A stretch of DNA of 64,000 nt from Hemerocallis citrina (taxonomy: Eukaryota; Streptophyta; Magnoliopsida; Asparagales; Asphodelaceae). The translations under genes and the position numbers were made by a program. Below the pieces are notes generated by a model. It had not been told where the DNA came from. It saw only the letters and a program-made list of their open reading frames with translations, and made no database searches. The stretch is from the NCBI GenBank assembly GCA_017893485.1, contig JACEHZ010000589.1, forward strand, positions 788,501 through 852,500, given 5' to 3'. This document shows positions 32,873-45,961 of the stretch, in pieces. How positions within the stretch are numbered: the first letter of the stretch is position 1; every line of letters starts with the position of its first letter.

Positions 32873-35800
32873 TGTCTCATGGAATATCCGTGGTTTGCAC
32901 TGCCCTACCAAGCGTAGGGCGGTTTTTGATTTAATCTCGTCATCTCGCTGCGATCTAATTTCCCTTCAAGAATCCAAGCTGGAATCACCCTCTCCTGCGA
33001 TCTTTCGCTCCTTAGGTGGATCCATTATTTCTAGATGGATCTCCTTGGATGCTATCGGATCCAGAGGGGGCATTCTCTTTGGGTTCAAGGAGGCCCATTT
33101 CTCCCTTATTTCAGTTCAGCGTTTGAACTTTTTCTTAATAGTCAAACTCCACTGGTCCGCTTTCAACTGCCCGCTTACCGTCATTTCGGTTTACGGTCCC
33201 TCCTCCCCCGATAGGCGACCTTTATTTTGGAATGAGTTCTCTTCTTTATAGCAATTCTCCTCCGATCTTTGTTTCTTTTGCGGAGATTTTAATGTGACCC
33301 GTTTTGCATCAGAAAGATCTAATCAGGTTTTTTCCGTATCTCAATCGGACCATTTTAATGATTGTATCTGTAACCTTCAATTATCTGACTTACCTATTTC
33401 TGGTAGGTCATTCACTTGGTCCAATCAACGGGATCTCCCTATCCTTGCCAAACTTGATCGTTTTTTGGTCTCGCACTCCTGGTTGATGAAATTTCATCAA
33501 TCTTTTGTCCAGGCTCTCCCCAATCCTTCATCGGATCATATTCCTATCTTGCTTCATTCTAATTTCTGTTTCAACATCAAGCATAAATTCCGTTTTGAAA
33601 AGTTTTGGCTTCAAGATCAACTGTTTGTTAATCTTGCTTCGAAATGCCTTGCGTCGGTTTCAGGATCTTCCGGGTTAGGTAACATCCTGCTCAAGCTTCA
33701 CGCTATTAAATTCGGTTGCAAAATTTGGAGATCGGAAAGACAAAGCAACACCAATTTCCTTAAGAATTTTCTATTGCAAACCATTGCTTCCATCGATAGG
33801 ATGGAAGAGTTTGGACCCATATCCGAGTCTTGTAGATCGGAACGCCGATCTTGCAAGCTTGAATATGAGGACACCCTTCACCAGGATCATCTTAAGTGGG
33901 CTCAGAGAGCTCGTCTTAACTGGATCAAAGAGGGTGATGCTAATACAGCGTTCTTTCATAACTTTGCTTCCCATAGACAACGCTGCAACCGCATTTCCTC
34001 CATCACTGCTCAGGGTGAGGAACTTTCTTCTGATGAATCCATTCATCGAGAATTTCTTTCTTTCTACAAAAATCTTGTTGGATCCAATAAGCACCGTATG
34101 CTAGAGCTAGATTGGAATCAACTTTATGGTACCCATCAGCATGACCTTTCTTCCCTCGAAGCCCCCTTCTCCCTGGAGGAGATCAAATTGGCCGTATTTG
34201 CTTTAAAAAGCGATTCGGCCCCCGGGCCCGACGGTTTTCCCACTTTCTTTTTCCAAAAATTTTGGGATCTGCTTAAAGCAGATCTTCTCAAAATGTTTCA
34301 GGATCTTCATCAAGGTACCTTCTCTTTCGACCGTATCAATTATGCTCATATAGTTCTTATTCCTAAGTTCATTGGGGCTCATCTTGTCTCGGAGTTCAGA
34401 CCTATCAGCCTCATCAACACTTCTTTCAAAATTATTATGAAAGTTCTTTCCTCCAGATTGAGTGCTATCATTTCTCCGTTGATCGACTCGGTTCAGTCCG
34501 GATTTATCAAAGATCATTTTATCCTCGATAGTGTAGCCTCGGCTCAGGAAATTATTTCCCATTGTCATAGAACCCAATCGGAGGGCATCCTCCTTAAGCT
34601 TGATTTTCAAAAAGCCTACGACAATGTTAATTGGGATTCCTTGTTTAACATTCTTAATTTTCGTGGATTTGGTCCCAAATGGATAGCGTGGATCAAATTT
34701 AGTTTATTTTCAGGCACGTCTTCCATTTTTATCAATGGGGCGGAAGGTCGCAAATTTAAACTCAAATGCGGTCTTCGCCAAGGAGACCCCCTATCTTCAC
34801 TCCTCTTCTCTCTAGTAGCTGACGTTTTTAGCAGGCTTCTCAGGAACACTTGGAATCTGAACATGGTTGAAGGGCTGGGCAGCTCCCCCTATTTTGAGGG
34901 AGTGCTCAACCTTCAATATGCGGACGACACTATCATTTTCACCAAACCTAATTCTCACTCTCTCCGTAACCTCAAGCTTCTCCTCTACTGTTTTGAGATG
35001 GCTTCTGGTTTATCGATTAATTTTCAAAAATCCTCTGTGCTCTGGTTATGTGGATCTCCCAATCGCCAAGTGGAAGTTTCCAACTTTTTTAACTGCCCAG
35101 TAGCTTCCTTCCCGATTACTTATCTGGGCATCCCCCTTCACTGGGGCAAGCTGCATAGATCGGATTGGCTTCCTCTTGTTGACAAAGTTGAGTCTAGGCT
35201 TAATGTTTGGACAAGTAAACTTCTATCAAGAGCTGGTAGGCTTACTCTTATTAACTCTGTAATTTCATCCATGCCCCTTTACCTTATGTCTTTCTACTAT
35301 TTACCTTCCTGGGTAATCAAAAGGATTGATCAAATTCGTAGTAATTTTTTTTGGAACGGTTCTTCTTCCTTTAAACCGGGGTCCCATCTGTGTCAGTGGA
35401 AACTGATCTGCTCTCCCAAAGAGGAAGGGGGCCTCGGGGTTTTGGACCTTCGCGATCATAACATTGCGCTTTTAGGTAAATGGTTGTGGAAATTCCACAA
35501 CAATGATCACTTACCGTGGATTAAGATTGTTAGGGATTATCGCTCATCCACCAGCCAATGGTGGGAATTTCCAGAGTCCTCTTGTCGAATTGCTTCCCCC
35601 TTTTGGAAGGGTATTTGGAAGGCAGCTTCCGCTTTTCATTGTGGGGTTTATCGTATTTGCCATGACGGGTCAAGAGCTAAATTCTGGTCTGACCTTTGGA
35701 TCGGTAACACTTCACTAGCCACGGCTTTCCCCTCTCTCTTTAATTTGGCGGTTTATCCGTTGGCGACCATCGAGGATTCTTTTATACTTTTCGACAATAT

Positions 35801-36509
35801 TCGTTTCTGGGTTATTCCTTTCACTATTGATCTTCCCCAATCTTTGGCCGAGGCCTTTGATGACCTCATCTCCTTGCTCAACAATTTTGAATGGAAATCT
35901 TCAGAGGGCATCGGTTGGCGATGGTCTACTTCGGGATCGTTTTCAGTTAGATCCTTTTATAAATTCCTTAACTCTAGAGGAGTTAGATCCCCTGTAGCTA
36001 AATTTTTCTGGGATATTTCGGCGCCTCTTAAAGTGATTATCAACTCTTGGCTTGCCTTTAATTTTAAGTTACCCACGGTCGATATTCTTAACAAAAGGAA
36101 CTTAGCGTTGGGTCAGCTTTGTGCTCTTTGCACTGAGCATCCTGAAGATGCGAATCATCTTTTTACTCAATGCTCCAGTGTTATCCCGTTGTGGAAGATT
36201 AGCTCCCTGGCTTGGGGCACAGGTGCTATTCCACCTGATTTATCTTCTTGTTGGAGCTTTAAACCCTCGAACCCCCAGTTCGGTAAAGTTTGGATTCTGT
36301 CGATTCATATCATTATTTGGATTATTTGGAAAGAGAGGAATGCTATCTTATTCCAGCATCGCAAGCACTCTAGAGTCGCTATGATTGATGATTTTCTTTT
36401 CCTTTTCAATCTGTGGTCTTCGAGTTGGAAATCTTCGGATATTATAGTTCTAGCTAATCAGAAATTAATTGACGCTTTTACTTGTTTTCATAATCTTCAT
36501 AGCTTATAG
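32865..36509 (+). pseudogene. LINE ORF2: endonuclease, reverse transcriptase, zf-RVT; one in-frame stop
   Basis: The frame is 1214 codons, open except for TAG at codon 129 (33249-33251); a CAG codon would give this by one C-to-T change. The APE-type endonuclease has WNIRGL (N7), LQESKL (E36), VYGP, GDFN (D141) and SSDHIPILL (D224, H225). RT motifs are FRPISLINTSFKI, DFQKAYDNVNW, LRQGDPLSSLLF, LQYADDTIIF (YADD, residues 685-688) and TYLGIPLHWG. The C-terminal zf-RVT has LCALCTEHPEDANHLFTQC at about 1085-1105. The stop separates part of the endonuclease from its GDFN and SDH motifs. Apart from this it looks complete, so the element is young. Confidence 0.93.
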
Positions 36510-37535
36510 TTTGAATGTTCTTTTTCTGCATTGATTATGTATTTAGCTCACATTTTATTGTTCTCTACCTTTTGCAGACTTGAACTCTGCTCTCATTACC
36601 GCTCGCATGATCAGGTTTTGTGCTCTTCCGGATGTTCTTGATGCCTGTTTGGTACTTCCTTTCCGAGCGGTAGCTTTTGGGTTTTGGCTTGCTCTTCCAG
36701 TAATTTATCCCTGTTCTTCTTATGTTAATATTATGAATTTCAATTTTTGTTACTGATGCTTTCTATCATCAGTTTATGTTAGTGCTTATTTGGCCTCCCT
36801 ACTTTTTTGTACTGCCTTTTATGGGATAGTGTTTATTAAGAGGTCTCTTTCCTCTCCTGGTTTTTTAGCTTGTGTGCTGCGGTTTTGTTTTGGTGCTTCT
36901 AGCTCTCAAAGCATCCCTTCTTTTATGGTGGTGTTTTAGCTACTGGCTTCTTTGTGCCACTCTTGATGAGAGGGTTTCCTGATATTCTATTCGGCCATTG
37001 CTTTTGTTGGCCTATTCTTTTTAGGTTGAGTTATATTGGAAGCTCGCTGCTGTCTCCATAACATAGCTGAGCTTATATGATCTCTGAAGTTTATTCTATG
37101 TTGATTGCTGCTCGATTTGCTTGCGTTTATTTGGTTTGCTCAGGTTCCTTTCCTTGTCGTTCGACCCTATCCAATGCTCGGCTTCCCCACATTTTGGCGC
37201 GCGGATTGCTTCGCCAGATCTGGGGATGTTTGACTGTTTCGGAGTGGATGGGTTGTAGCTGTTTTCGCTGCCTTCCCCATCATTGTCTCTGATAGATCAG
37301 CGCATTTGGCTGCGTTCGAGACTCTTGCCCGGCTCCTGTTTGTTTGGTCTCTTTAGCTATGCTATTCCTTGTTTGTTGTTTACTTCTGTTCTTATTGTTA
37401 TTCCTTTATGCGTTATTGTGTTCATTTTACAACTTGTAAAATCACTTTGTATCTGACTATTATTGAGTTATTATTATGATATTCTGATGGCTGGGGTCCT
37501 TAGGACCCTATCCGGTTCATCAAAAAAAAAAAAAA

Positions 37536-38165
37536 GAGATGCAGGATACAAATATACAATAATACAATATACAACTACGCTGATTATATATACTGGAAAT
37601 CCAAAAATAACACATAATATATCTGCTTATGATTTGTGAATACACCAAGCGAATGGCATTGTTTGTGATACACCAAAAGCCTCTTCTCAAATTGATCCAA
37701 AACAGAGTGATTTGTAGAACTAACATCCAGATAATTTTACAAATTGATCTCAAAACAAACAATCAAACAACTTTTTCCCCAATAGCTAACCCCAATCACA
37801 ACAGCATGCATATTCAAAGACCCAGTACAACGAACAATGTTATGATCCAAATTTAGTCCCACATCGGTTATATGGGGAACCAATGTTGGGTAGTTATAAA
37901 CTTGGGCTCCCTCTCTTTAATAGCTAGCTTTTAAGGGTGAGTTCTCCTAGGTTCCTGGTAGACCTCGGTCGGACCAGTGTCGCTAGAGTAAAAGGTAATT
38001 AACTCAAATCAAAATCCGCCACCTCCTAAATCCTAATTCTCAATGGAGTGATATTTCTTTGTAATTCATAATGAAATCAAGGAAACAAGAATGAAGAATT
38101 AAACGAACAAAGAAACAAAGAAAGAAATAAAATAGAATTAAAGAAGAAAAGAGACAAAAAAAAAA
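37536..38165. other. No gene seen
   Basis: AT-rich sequence. 'tagtcccacatcggttatatgggg' at about 37874 recalls the ends of copia-type LTRs or TRIMs, as near 62090, but I cannot define an element. Confidence 0.35.
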
Positions 38166-38190
38166 CCAAGGAGAATGGACCCAAGAAGAG
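38166..38190. repeat. 25-bp direct repeat, copy 1
   Basis: It is identical to 38899-38923 (starts CCAAGGAGAATGG, ends CCCAAGAAGAG). The pair brackets the MITE at 38188-38876. Confidence 0.9.
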
Positions 38191-38876
38191 CATCCACAAT
38201 CGTTTTGTATATCTGCCATTTTGCCATATTATAGCAAACGATGCGCTGCAATCGTTTCTCATTTTGCCACTTTTTGGCAAACGTTCTATTCTCATTTCTC
38301 AAATATAAGAAACGAAATGAACTTTCTCAAATTATAAAGGACGAGGTATGATACCCCGTCTCTCCGAATTAATAATTTTTTAATCGATTCAGACGGAAGA
38401 TCATATCCCGTCTCAATAATTTTCATTTTTTTTTAAATAGGTCGGACGGGGATGCATACCCCGGACGGGGTATGATACCCCGTCTGCAAATGGATTAATT
38501 TTTTTTTCTAATCGGCCAATAAAAATTAATTGGTGGGACGGGGATACATACCCCGGCCGGGGTATGATACCCCGTCCGTGAAAGGGGCATCCAATTAATG
38601 CTGATTAGGTTTAATAGGTATGATTAGGAGTAGTTATTAGGTTTAAGGTATTATTATATTATTTAATTTAGTTAATTAATATAATTTAATAGTTAATAAG
38701 TAATTAACTTTTTTTAATTTATTTTAAACGATGAAACGGTAGATCATATAACGTCGCTCGCTTATTTCTAAAAAATGAGAAACAATATAGCAAACGACGA
38801 CTGCAGCGATCGACTGTATTTGCTATTACTGTAGCTGCCATTTTATAGCATATGAGAAAAACGACTGTGGATGCTC
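38188..38876. mobile_element. MITE with GAGCATCCACA TIRs and internal palindromes, 689 bp
   Basis: The TIRs are GAGCATCCACAATCGTTTT and, inverted, GAGCATCCACAGTCGTTTT. The interior has several palindromes built as GACGG...ATGAT...CCGTC, for example GACGGGGTATGATACCCCGTC with perfect 10-base arms. GAAGAG lies at both borders. The superfamily is unclear. Confidence 0.7.
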
Positions 38877-38885
38877 GAAGAGAGA

Positions 38886-38900
38886 ACCCCCCCCCCCCCC
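38886..38900. repeat. Poly(C) run
   Basis: 14-15 C residues directly before the second copy of the 25-bp direct repeat. Confidence 0.9.
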
Positions 38901-38923
38901 AAGGAGAATGGACCCAAGAAGAG
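38899..38923. repeat. 25-bp direct repeat, copy 2
   Basis: Identical to 38166-38190. Confidence 0.9.
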
Positions 38924-39292
38924 AGACAATTTTTTTTTAAAAAAAACATTTATCACACACAACACGTTTGAGTAAATTAAAAAAATAGAAAAAAAAGGTT
39001 AGACGGCAAATGATATGCCGTTTAAGAAAAATAAAAAATAAAAATTAATGTGGCGGATGGGTTCATAATTTTTTTTCTTCATCAGATGGCAGATGTTCTG
39101 CCGTCTTCCAATTTGTTTTCTTCCGCTTTCTATGAAAATTGTTCAGATGGTATATCATGTTCCGATTGATAATAAAAAATAAAAAATAAAATCATTTTTT
39201 TAGTATTGACGACTGCAACACTACCCTAAAAAAACTATTTCTATATTTTTCATATACCCATTTTTTAACAAAACGACTACAGATGCTCTTAT
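38924..39292. mobile_element. Second, partial MITE of the same family
   Basis: It ends AAAACGACTACAGATGCTC, matching the right TIR of the first copy. It carries palindromes of the same plan with other stems: AGACGGCAAATGATATGCCGT and AGATGGCAGATGTTCTGCCG. The left end is missing. Confidence 0.55.
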
Positions 39293-40494
39293 GGAACTTA
39301 GTTCCTTTTCAACGTATATTTCCATATTAGTCCCCCACATCATGTTCTTTTCTATCATGTCCTCAGTTGAGCTAATAATTATGAAATTAGTGTATGGGAT
39401 ATGTTAATTTTGGATTTTCACCAAAATTGTTATTGTACTTAAAGAGATTTTGTTTTCTTTCCATTATATATCTCCCAATTCAAGATGAAGATTGAAAAAG
39501 AAGACTTTTCTCTTTTCATGAATAGGCTGATGGTGTTGATGAGGAGGGAAGACGAGGACGGAAGAAGAGAAGGGTTGAGGAGACAAGAGAAGAGGATATG
39601 GTGAGGATATGGTAATTTGAATTTTTGAAAATTTAGTTTAGCTTGCTAACCATGGTTAATGCACATTTAGAGAGAAAAAAAAAAATTTGACGGTTGAGGG
39701 ACATATATAGTTTGACATAGCTAAATTAGGGAAGCGAAGACAAAATAAAGTGATTTGAGAGTAATTTGGAAATACACATTTTTAAAAGAACTAATAATTA
39801 AAAGATCCAAGTAATTTATGTTTCAGATTTATTTTACAAGAAAAACAATTTTTAATGGAGAGGCACAAAAAGCTTAAAAGGAGAAAGAGAACAAAAACCG
39901 AACTAATTGAAAACTAGGGGTGGGCATCAGTCGGTATCCGACCTAATATGGACCATCAACCACCGATTCAAAGAATATCGATTTTTAAATTTTCTCATCC
40001 GCAACCAATCCGAACCTTAATTGGATTGGTTTTCATCCAAGCCGATTAAGCTCGGTTTGGATTGGATTGGATGGTCGGTTTGGCGTGCTACTTTTCACCT
40101 TCAATATCATTCATAATTTTGTTAAAATTCAAAAGATCAACTTCAATCAAACTTAAGAAACAACCTGCTATTTGTTATTCAGAAATGAATTTAAAATGAA
40201 GATTTATAAAACCACAAGTTGTTAATAAATTTTGCACTAATTATTTGAGATTATGACGTTTAAATGGGTGAGATAAACTACCTTTTCACTTGCATAATTC
40301 TGTAATCATAGTTTATTATCATAAAAGAAATATTAAATAACCATAGCTAATTGAAAGTGAGGTACAATAAAAAAATATTTAGATTACAATTTCTACTTGA
40401 CTTGATTAAAGTAACTACTAAATGTTACATCAACTTTATGATTTTATTAAGTTGGGCCACATTGTAAACAAGCATTTTTCAACAACATAACACA
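39293..40494. other. No gene; one hAT-like end
   Basis: 'AGGGGTGGGCATC' at about 39917, followed by 'agtcggtatccgacc' and paired words on 'ccgatt/aatcgg', is typical of one end of hAT-like MITEs. I could not find the matching end. The rest is AT-rich without coding signs. Confidence 0.35.
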
Positions 40495-41190
40495 GGTTTA
40501 TGGAGAATCAAAATATAGGTAGAACAATTGCTCGGTTTGTATTAAACACCGGAGCGTGTCCGGAGACGGTGCAAGATCTGTGGGGTAATTGGCATCAATT
40601 ACACCTCCGGAAAGGTGACTTGGACATTTGGGGGGTTGGGGTCATGGCAATTTGTTGGGGAATATGGTTAGAGAGAAATTGTAGAATTTTTAGACCTCTT
40701 CACAGACACATCATGCACCAACAACTGCTGCTCAAGATTATTGCTAATATTATCTTTTGTTCTATTACGACAGGTGGGGAGTCAACAAAGAGAGTCAAGG
40801 AGTTGTACACCGAGGCAAACACGAAAACCTACGAGGCAGAGACCGAGGAAAGGGACGGAACCACTGAGGAAGAGTGATTGGCATGAGGATGCGGAATGGG
40901 GGACACCTTTTGTATGGGCCGGTGGCGGTGCCCTTTTTGGGGGTTCTTTTTGTTGTTGGGGCGGAACAACAAACTATGTAAATTCTTGTAAGCCTTTAGT
41001 TTTGGGACGGCAAGTAACTTGTATGAGTTTAGTTCGCTTTTTTGACGGGGAATGAGGCTCATGGCCCACGCATGGGGACTCATGAACATCATCTTACTTT
41101 ATTTGGTTGTTTGTTTTATTAAAACCTTTTTGATGAAGCGCGGGGAGTCTTAGGACCCACCGTTATCAAAAAATAAAATAAAAAAATTGA
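40495..41190 (+). mobile_element. 5'-truncated LINE fragment
   Basis: The ORF2 end is followed by about 280 bases of 3' UTR and the end CCACCGTTATCAAAAAATAAAATAAAAAAA. The 3' wording ('gatgaagcgcggggagtcttaggaccc') recalls the other LINEs but the protein is different, so it is a related family. Confidence 0.75.
40500..40877 (+). pseudogene. LINE ORF2 extreme C-terminus
   Basis: A 125-residue frame with WGNWHQLHLRKGDLDIWGV and ICWGIWLERNCRIFR, the segment after the zf-RVT domain of plant L1 ORF2 (compare IIWIIWKERN in the other two LINEs). It has no catalytic part. Confidence 0.8.
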
Positions 41191-41735
41191 AGATGCCAAA
41201 CAAATTGTAGATATCCAACAAATTAACCAAATTTAAAATTGAACATAAACTTTCAAATTGAAGATAAACAAAAACAAATAAACAAGTGATCATTCTCCTA
41301 AAATATTAAAATGTTTTAGTTGCATGCAGTCAAAGCTCCTTCCAATTTGCAACCTCTGCTCTCCCTTGCCCTCTCGCTCAATCTCTTTCTTTTCATTTGA
41401 TTTATTCTTTATTTTAATTTCTTGGTACTGGTATAATCTGGATCGTCCCTTGATCGAATTTGTTTGTTTTATTTTAATTTTTAATATTCTCACTATATAT
41501 ATGTATATATATCCACAATAAAATCTGTCTAGAGCAGATCTCAGTCATTGATTTCGACAACTCAATCTTAACTATTCATTTAAATATTATCTGAGCCGTA
41601 GATCTAACATGATTAATTGTCATCTTTTTAATCTCAGCCCTTAATTCATCTTAGAATGTGATAATGATAAATAAAACATTGTTGCCATGTCCTACAGAGA
41701 ATCCCGATCGAAACCCTAAATCAAATCTAAATTAA

Positions 41736-41788
<53 letters not shown>

Positions 41789-41806
41789 TAATTACTTGAT
41801 ACTACC
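41191..41806. other. No gene seen; (AT)n microsatellite
   Basis: AT-rich sequence with about 24 AT units at 41738-41785. No coding signs. Confidence 0.5.
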
Positions 41807-43139
41807 GGGCCGGCCCTGAGTTCACGAGGGCCCGAAGCGAACTCCCGAAATGGGACTCCCATACATAAAAATATCTATATATATAAAAAAAATTGCACAT
41901 TGTTCAAGGCAAAATATATATCATATCATAACAAATATATATCATAATTCATTAAGAAACAACATTAATTAGTATGTTATCATTAACATCCTAGAAGATA
42001 ATTTTCCTCATTAAGAAATATTTTTTTTTTAATTAAGTCCTAATATATCAAATTTCAACTTAATTAAGCTCTAATAGATTAATTTGAAAGTCGAAACACT
42101 AGCTTGAGACTTGCAACAATCAAAAAATATCATAATCTATTAATTTGAAACTCTAGCTTGAGAATCGCAATGATAAAACAATGCAACAATCAATGATGTT
42201 GAAAAGTAAAATCGGGTAAGAAATAACTACCAAATAGCTGGCAAACGACAACGTCGACAAGAGCAACTCACCAACTCAGTAAGAGCAAGAGATGAAGTGA
42301 AGAACAACAAGAGCAACTTAGGAGCAAGAGGAACTCAGCAACAACAACCCACCACACCAACAACACAACAACAACAAGAGATTTGCATAGAATTCTGGTT
42401 TACAAATTTGTGATTTAGATTTTGGATTTGGATTTGGGAATTAGATTTTGGATTTAGATTTCGAATTTCGGATTTATAAGGAAGTTGGAGATGGAAAATG
42501 AAGCTGGCGATGGGAGATGGAGTCGAAGCCTTGGTCGGAGGTTTGGGGATTTTGATTAATGTTTAGGAATTTGGGGATTTTGATTATGGCTTTTTCATGA
42601 ATAGTGAGAGATTTGGGGAGGAGAAAGCAACAGGTTGGAGATTTATTGGATTTGGAGAATGGAGGATTGGGTATTGAATGGCGGGACGAGTCTCAGGGTC
42701 GATGCGGGTCTGGTGGGGGGTGAAGTGTCACGCCCCGCTTCTCGTTATACGAAAACACGAGCACGCGACTGAGGCCCAACGAATGATATAAGTATATCAA
42801 CTCATATCATCCATAAGATGTACAATACCGGTAAGCTTCACGATACAATAATAATAATCACATGAACAATAATAGCATGAATAACCAATATCTAAGATAC
42901 AAGAACTTACAATAAGTCCGAGAAAATGCAATGCGATAACAATACGTCAAGATCCTTCAGTATCCCATTATCTGTACCTGTATAAACATTAACTCAAAAG
43001 CAAGAGAAAGCGAACCCGTTAGAGCAAGCTATGGACTGCAAGTAGTGGCAAGCGGTTAAGCAATAAAAGAATGATATATCAAGAACAAGAAATTTGGATG
43101 ATATTAGAGTCAATGAATATCAGGCGATAACTTGATCAA

Positions 43140-43335
43140 GAAATCATGGGCCGATAAACAATAGTCAATAATGTAATGATCGGTAGACAGTAAACAATAA
43201 TCAATGATCAATAAACAATATTCAATAATCAATGAACGATAAATAATATTCAATAATCCATGATCGGTAATCAATATTCAATAATCAATAATCGATAAAT
43301 AATATTCCATAATCCATGATCGGCAAACAGTAAAT
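43140..43335. repeat. Irregular tandem repeat in LTR copy 3
   Basis: Four to five units of variants of ATGATCGGTAAACAATATTCAATAATC. It is placed like the tandem repeat of LTR copy 1 (6424-6585) relative to the 'cctatagga' block. Confidence 0.75.
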
Positions 43336-45961
43336 AATAATTGATAATGCAAGTGTCGATGCTCAGTGTCAGTCTTATGTCGGTCAGTCTTTTATTAATC
43401 TATCTAATGCACGCAATCTTGTGTCTCATACCACAGTTCGGGTGCATACAATCAAGTGAGAATTTTGATTGTCGTGGCGGATCCTATAGGGTTATGTACT
43501 CGGCAACAATAATCGGTAACAGTAATCGGTAACGGTATGGTACCCAATAGTTGGGATACTATAGTCAGTAATCCGCAATCCGTCTGTAAGACCATAATCA
43601 GTATCAGTATTATTACCAGTATCAATAATCGGTACGGGAAATATGGGCTCCCTTCGAGTACAGTCTCCTATAGTACTCACCACTAAGTTGTTCCCTTTTA
43701 CCCCGGCTTGTTATTATTTTATTACAATGAGTCATGCATATGCAGTCGATGGAACGATGTCAAGGAACAGTGACAGTGAGGTATCAATGTTTATTCAATG
43801 ATCGGCATGTAATGCAATTCATAGATGTAAGGTTACTACATTCATAATTTAAAAAGTACGATAACACAATTCTGCACAACAGTACCTTGATGTACAAAAA
43901 CTAACGTTCCCGCTGCTACAGGAAAGAAAATCAGAATCAGTTAAAGATTCTAGGAACAAGACTCTTTTCCGATTCCGACGCATATTCACACGATACATTT
44001 CGACAACAGTTATTATGTCTACTAATTGATTCTTTATGAGTCTACTATTCTGGAAGCAACTCAACATCAAGTTATTATATTTATAATTCGATTAAAATCA
44101 TAACTAAAATTCTTTAAAAAATTATAAATGAGTTCCTGACAGTGTTCATCAACATTCTTGTAAATTTGGGGTCTTATATTTACGTACTGTTCGATCAGTT
44201 GAACATGGTATGACAACTAATAAGCAGTAATATGAAACTACGACAGTACAATGGTAGAAAATGCATATTTTAGAATCCACAAGTCGGATTGAGGATCTGT
44301 CAGATGTTCTAGAAACTAGACACGGTGTGCTACAATTTCTATTTAATAAGTTTTAGATAATATCATCAATAACTTGGTAGAATTCTCACTCCAAGTTGGA
44401 GCAGACAGCAGTCCAAAAATATACTGAGTTGATTTTAACAACCTTTCATTAATATTATATGGTTAAAAATAAAATTGAACATACAATTACATTTAGAAAT
44501 CATCATGGTGTCTATTACTAACATGACAAATATTATCACTTTTAACGATATTAAACTATGAATATAACCACATGATCAAATGCAAGCACAATTCATTCAA
44601 ATCCTTCTTCCTTTTATAGTCTCGTGCTTCTAGTTCGTGTTTGTGTATCCTATGCATATACGAACGGTTTCTCATGTGTTTCAATGATATTCAAGTTGAT
44701 GGAAATTGAATGAACGATGAACGATGGATAATTTGAGTTCAACAATAATCAACGAAAATGAATACAATTAGCATGGGTATAAAATAGGGAAAAACTACTT
44801 GCGAAGTTCAAACAAGATGCTTGCACAAGAAAAAAAATATTGTACAAGTGATGTTTGCCTTAACACAGTGTTAGCACGTGCAACGAGAACACAAGCGAGA
44901 GCGACGGCAATAACACTGCAAGAGCAAGAGACGGCGACGACAAGGCTAAGAGCAACGACGACACAACGATAATAGCGACAATAGCAACTCAGCGAGAGCA
45001 AGAATGACATTAGTAAGAATAGCGGCACCGATCAGCGAGAAACAACAGCAATGGCATTCACAGTCGGGGTGTCGTCACGGGGACAGCAAGGCAGGGGTTC
45101 GAGGTGCTGTTGCGAGATGGGGCAGCAAGCACGCAGGGAGACGGCAGTCAGGGCATCAGTGGTTGGTCGTAGCACGTGCGAGAGGGCGAGAGCGCAGTGA
45201 AGGAGACTGCAGTGGCTGAGGTGAGCTCGGTGGTGGAACGATAGCCATGGCAGAAGCTCAAAAAATGATACGAGGGAGAGGATGGCAACGGTGGCGAGGT
45301 GAAGCTGCGGCAAGGGGAAGTCGGTGGTGGAGGGTGCTAGGTTACAGGGTCAACGCAGGGGTAGGGGGTTTCTCGGTGCAAGGCACGTGCGGGGGGAGGG
45401 GGACGGATGTGGAGAACTGGCAGCAATCAATGGGCAGCGGCAAGAGATTAGGTGAAGTCGAGCGGTGATGGAAGGACGGTCGACTGCGGATGGGGTTGCT
45501 GGCGTTGGTGGTGCAGTCGGTGGTCGGGGCTCCAATGGGTGCTGAGGGGAGCTCGGTGACAATGGCGGTAAGGTGGTGTGGGGTGCTCGATGAGGAAGAT
45601 GAGGGGGCGTCAATGGTGTCGGAGGTGGTATTGGACGGCGGCAGCGAAGTGTAAGTCGATGGTAGAGCACGGTGGCTGCGATGGGGGAGCAAGGGTGCAG
45701 GCAGTGGGGAGCAGCTGAGGAGGAGGAGCATCGAGGGGTTCGATAGTGGTGCGATGGGAGGAGCAGGCGGCAGTGGGGAGGAGCGGCGAGGGGAGAGGTT
45801 GCGGGATGGTGGCTCGAGATGAAGGTGGCGGTGATGGGGGGGTGAAGAAGTTTGGGTTAGGGGCGTGGGATTAAGAACAGGGGAGAGGAAGAAGATGAGA
45901 AGAGGGAGAGAAGGAATGTCGGGACAGAGAGATGCAGTGTGTGTGTGTGGGGGGGGGGGGG

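Larger units (their letters stand above)
30845..37535 (+). mobile_element. Long L1-type LINE
   Basis: In order: ORF1 region (30845-32872), ORF2 (32865-36509), about 1 kb of 3' UTR (36510-37521), then the conserved end CCGGTTCATC and a 14-base poly(A) (37522-37535). I could not fix the 5' end or a TSD. It belongs to the same family as the truncated LINE at 27.0-29.4 kb. Confidence 0.88.

Noticed and set aside
37855..37990. Solo LTR or TRIM of copia type
   Set aside because: Only 'tagtcccacatcgg' and similar words are suggestive. I could not find matching ends or a TSD.
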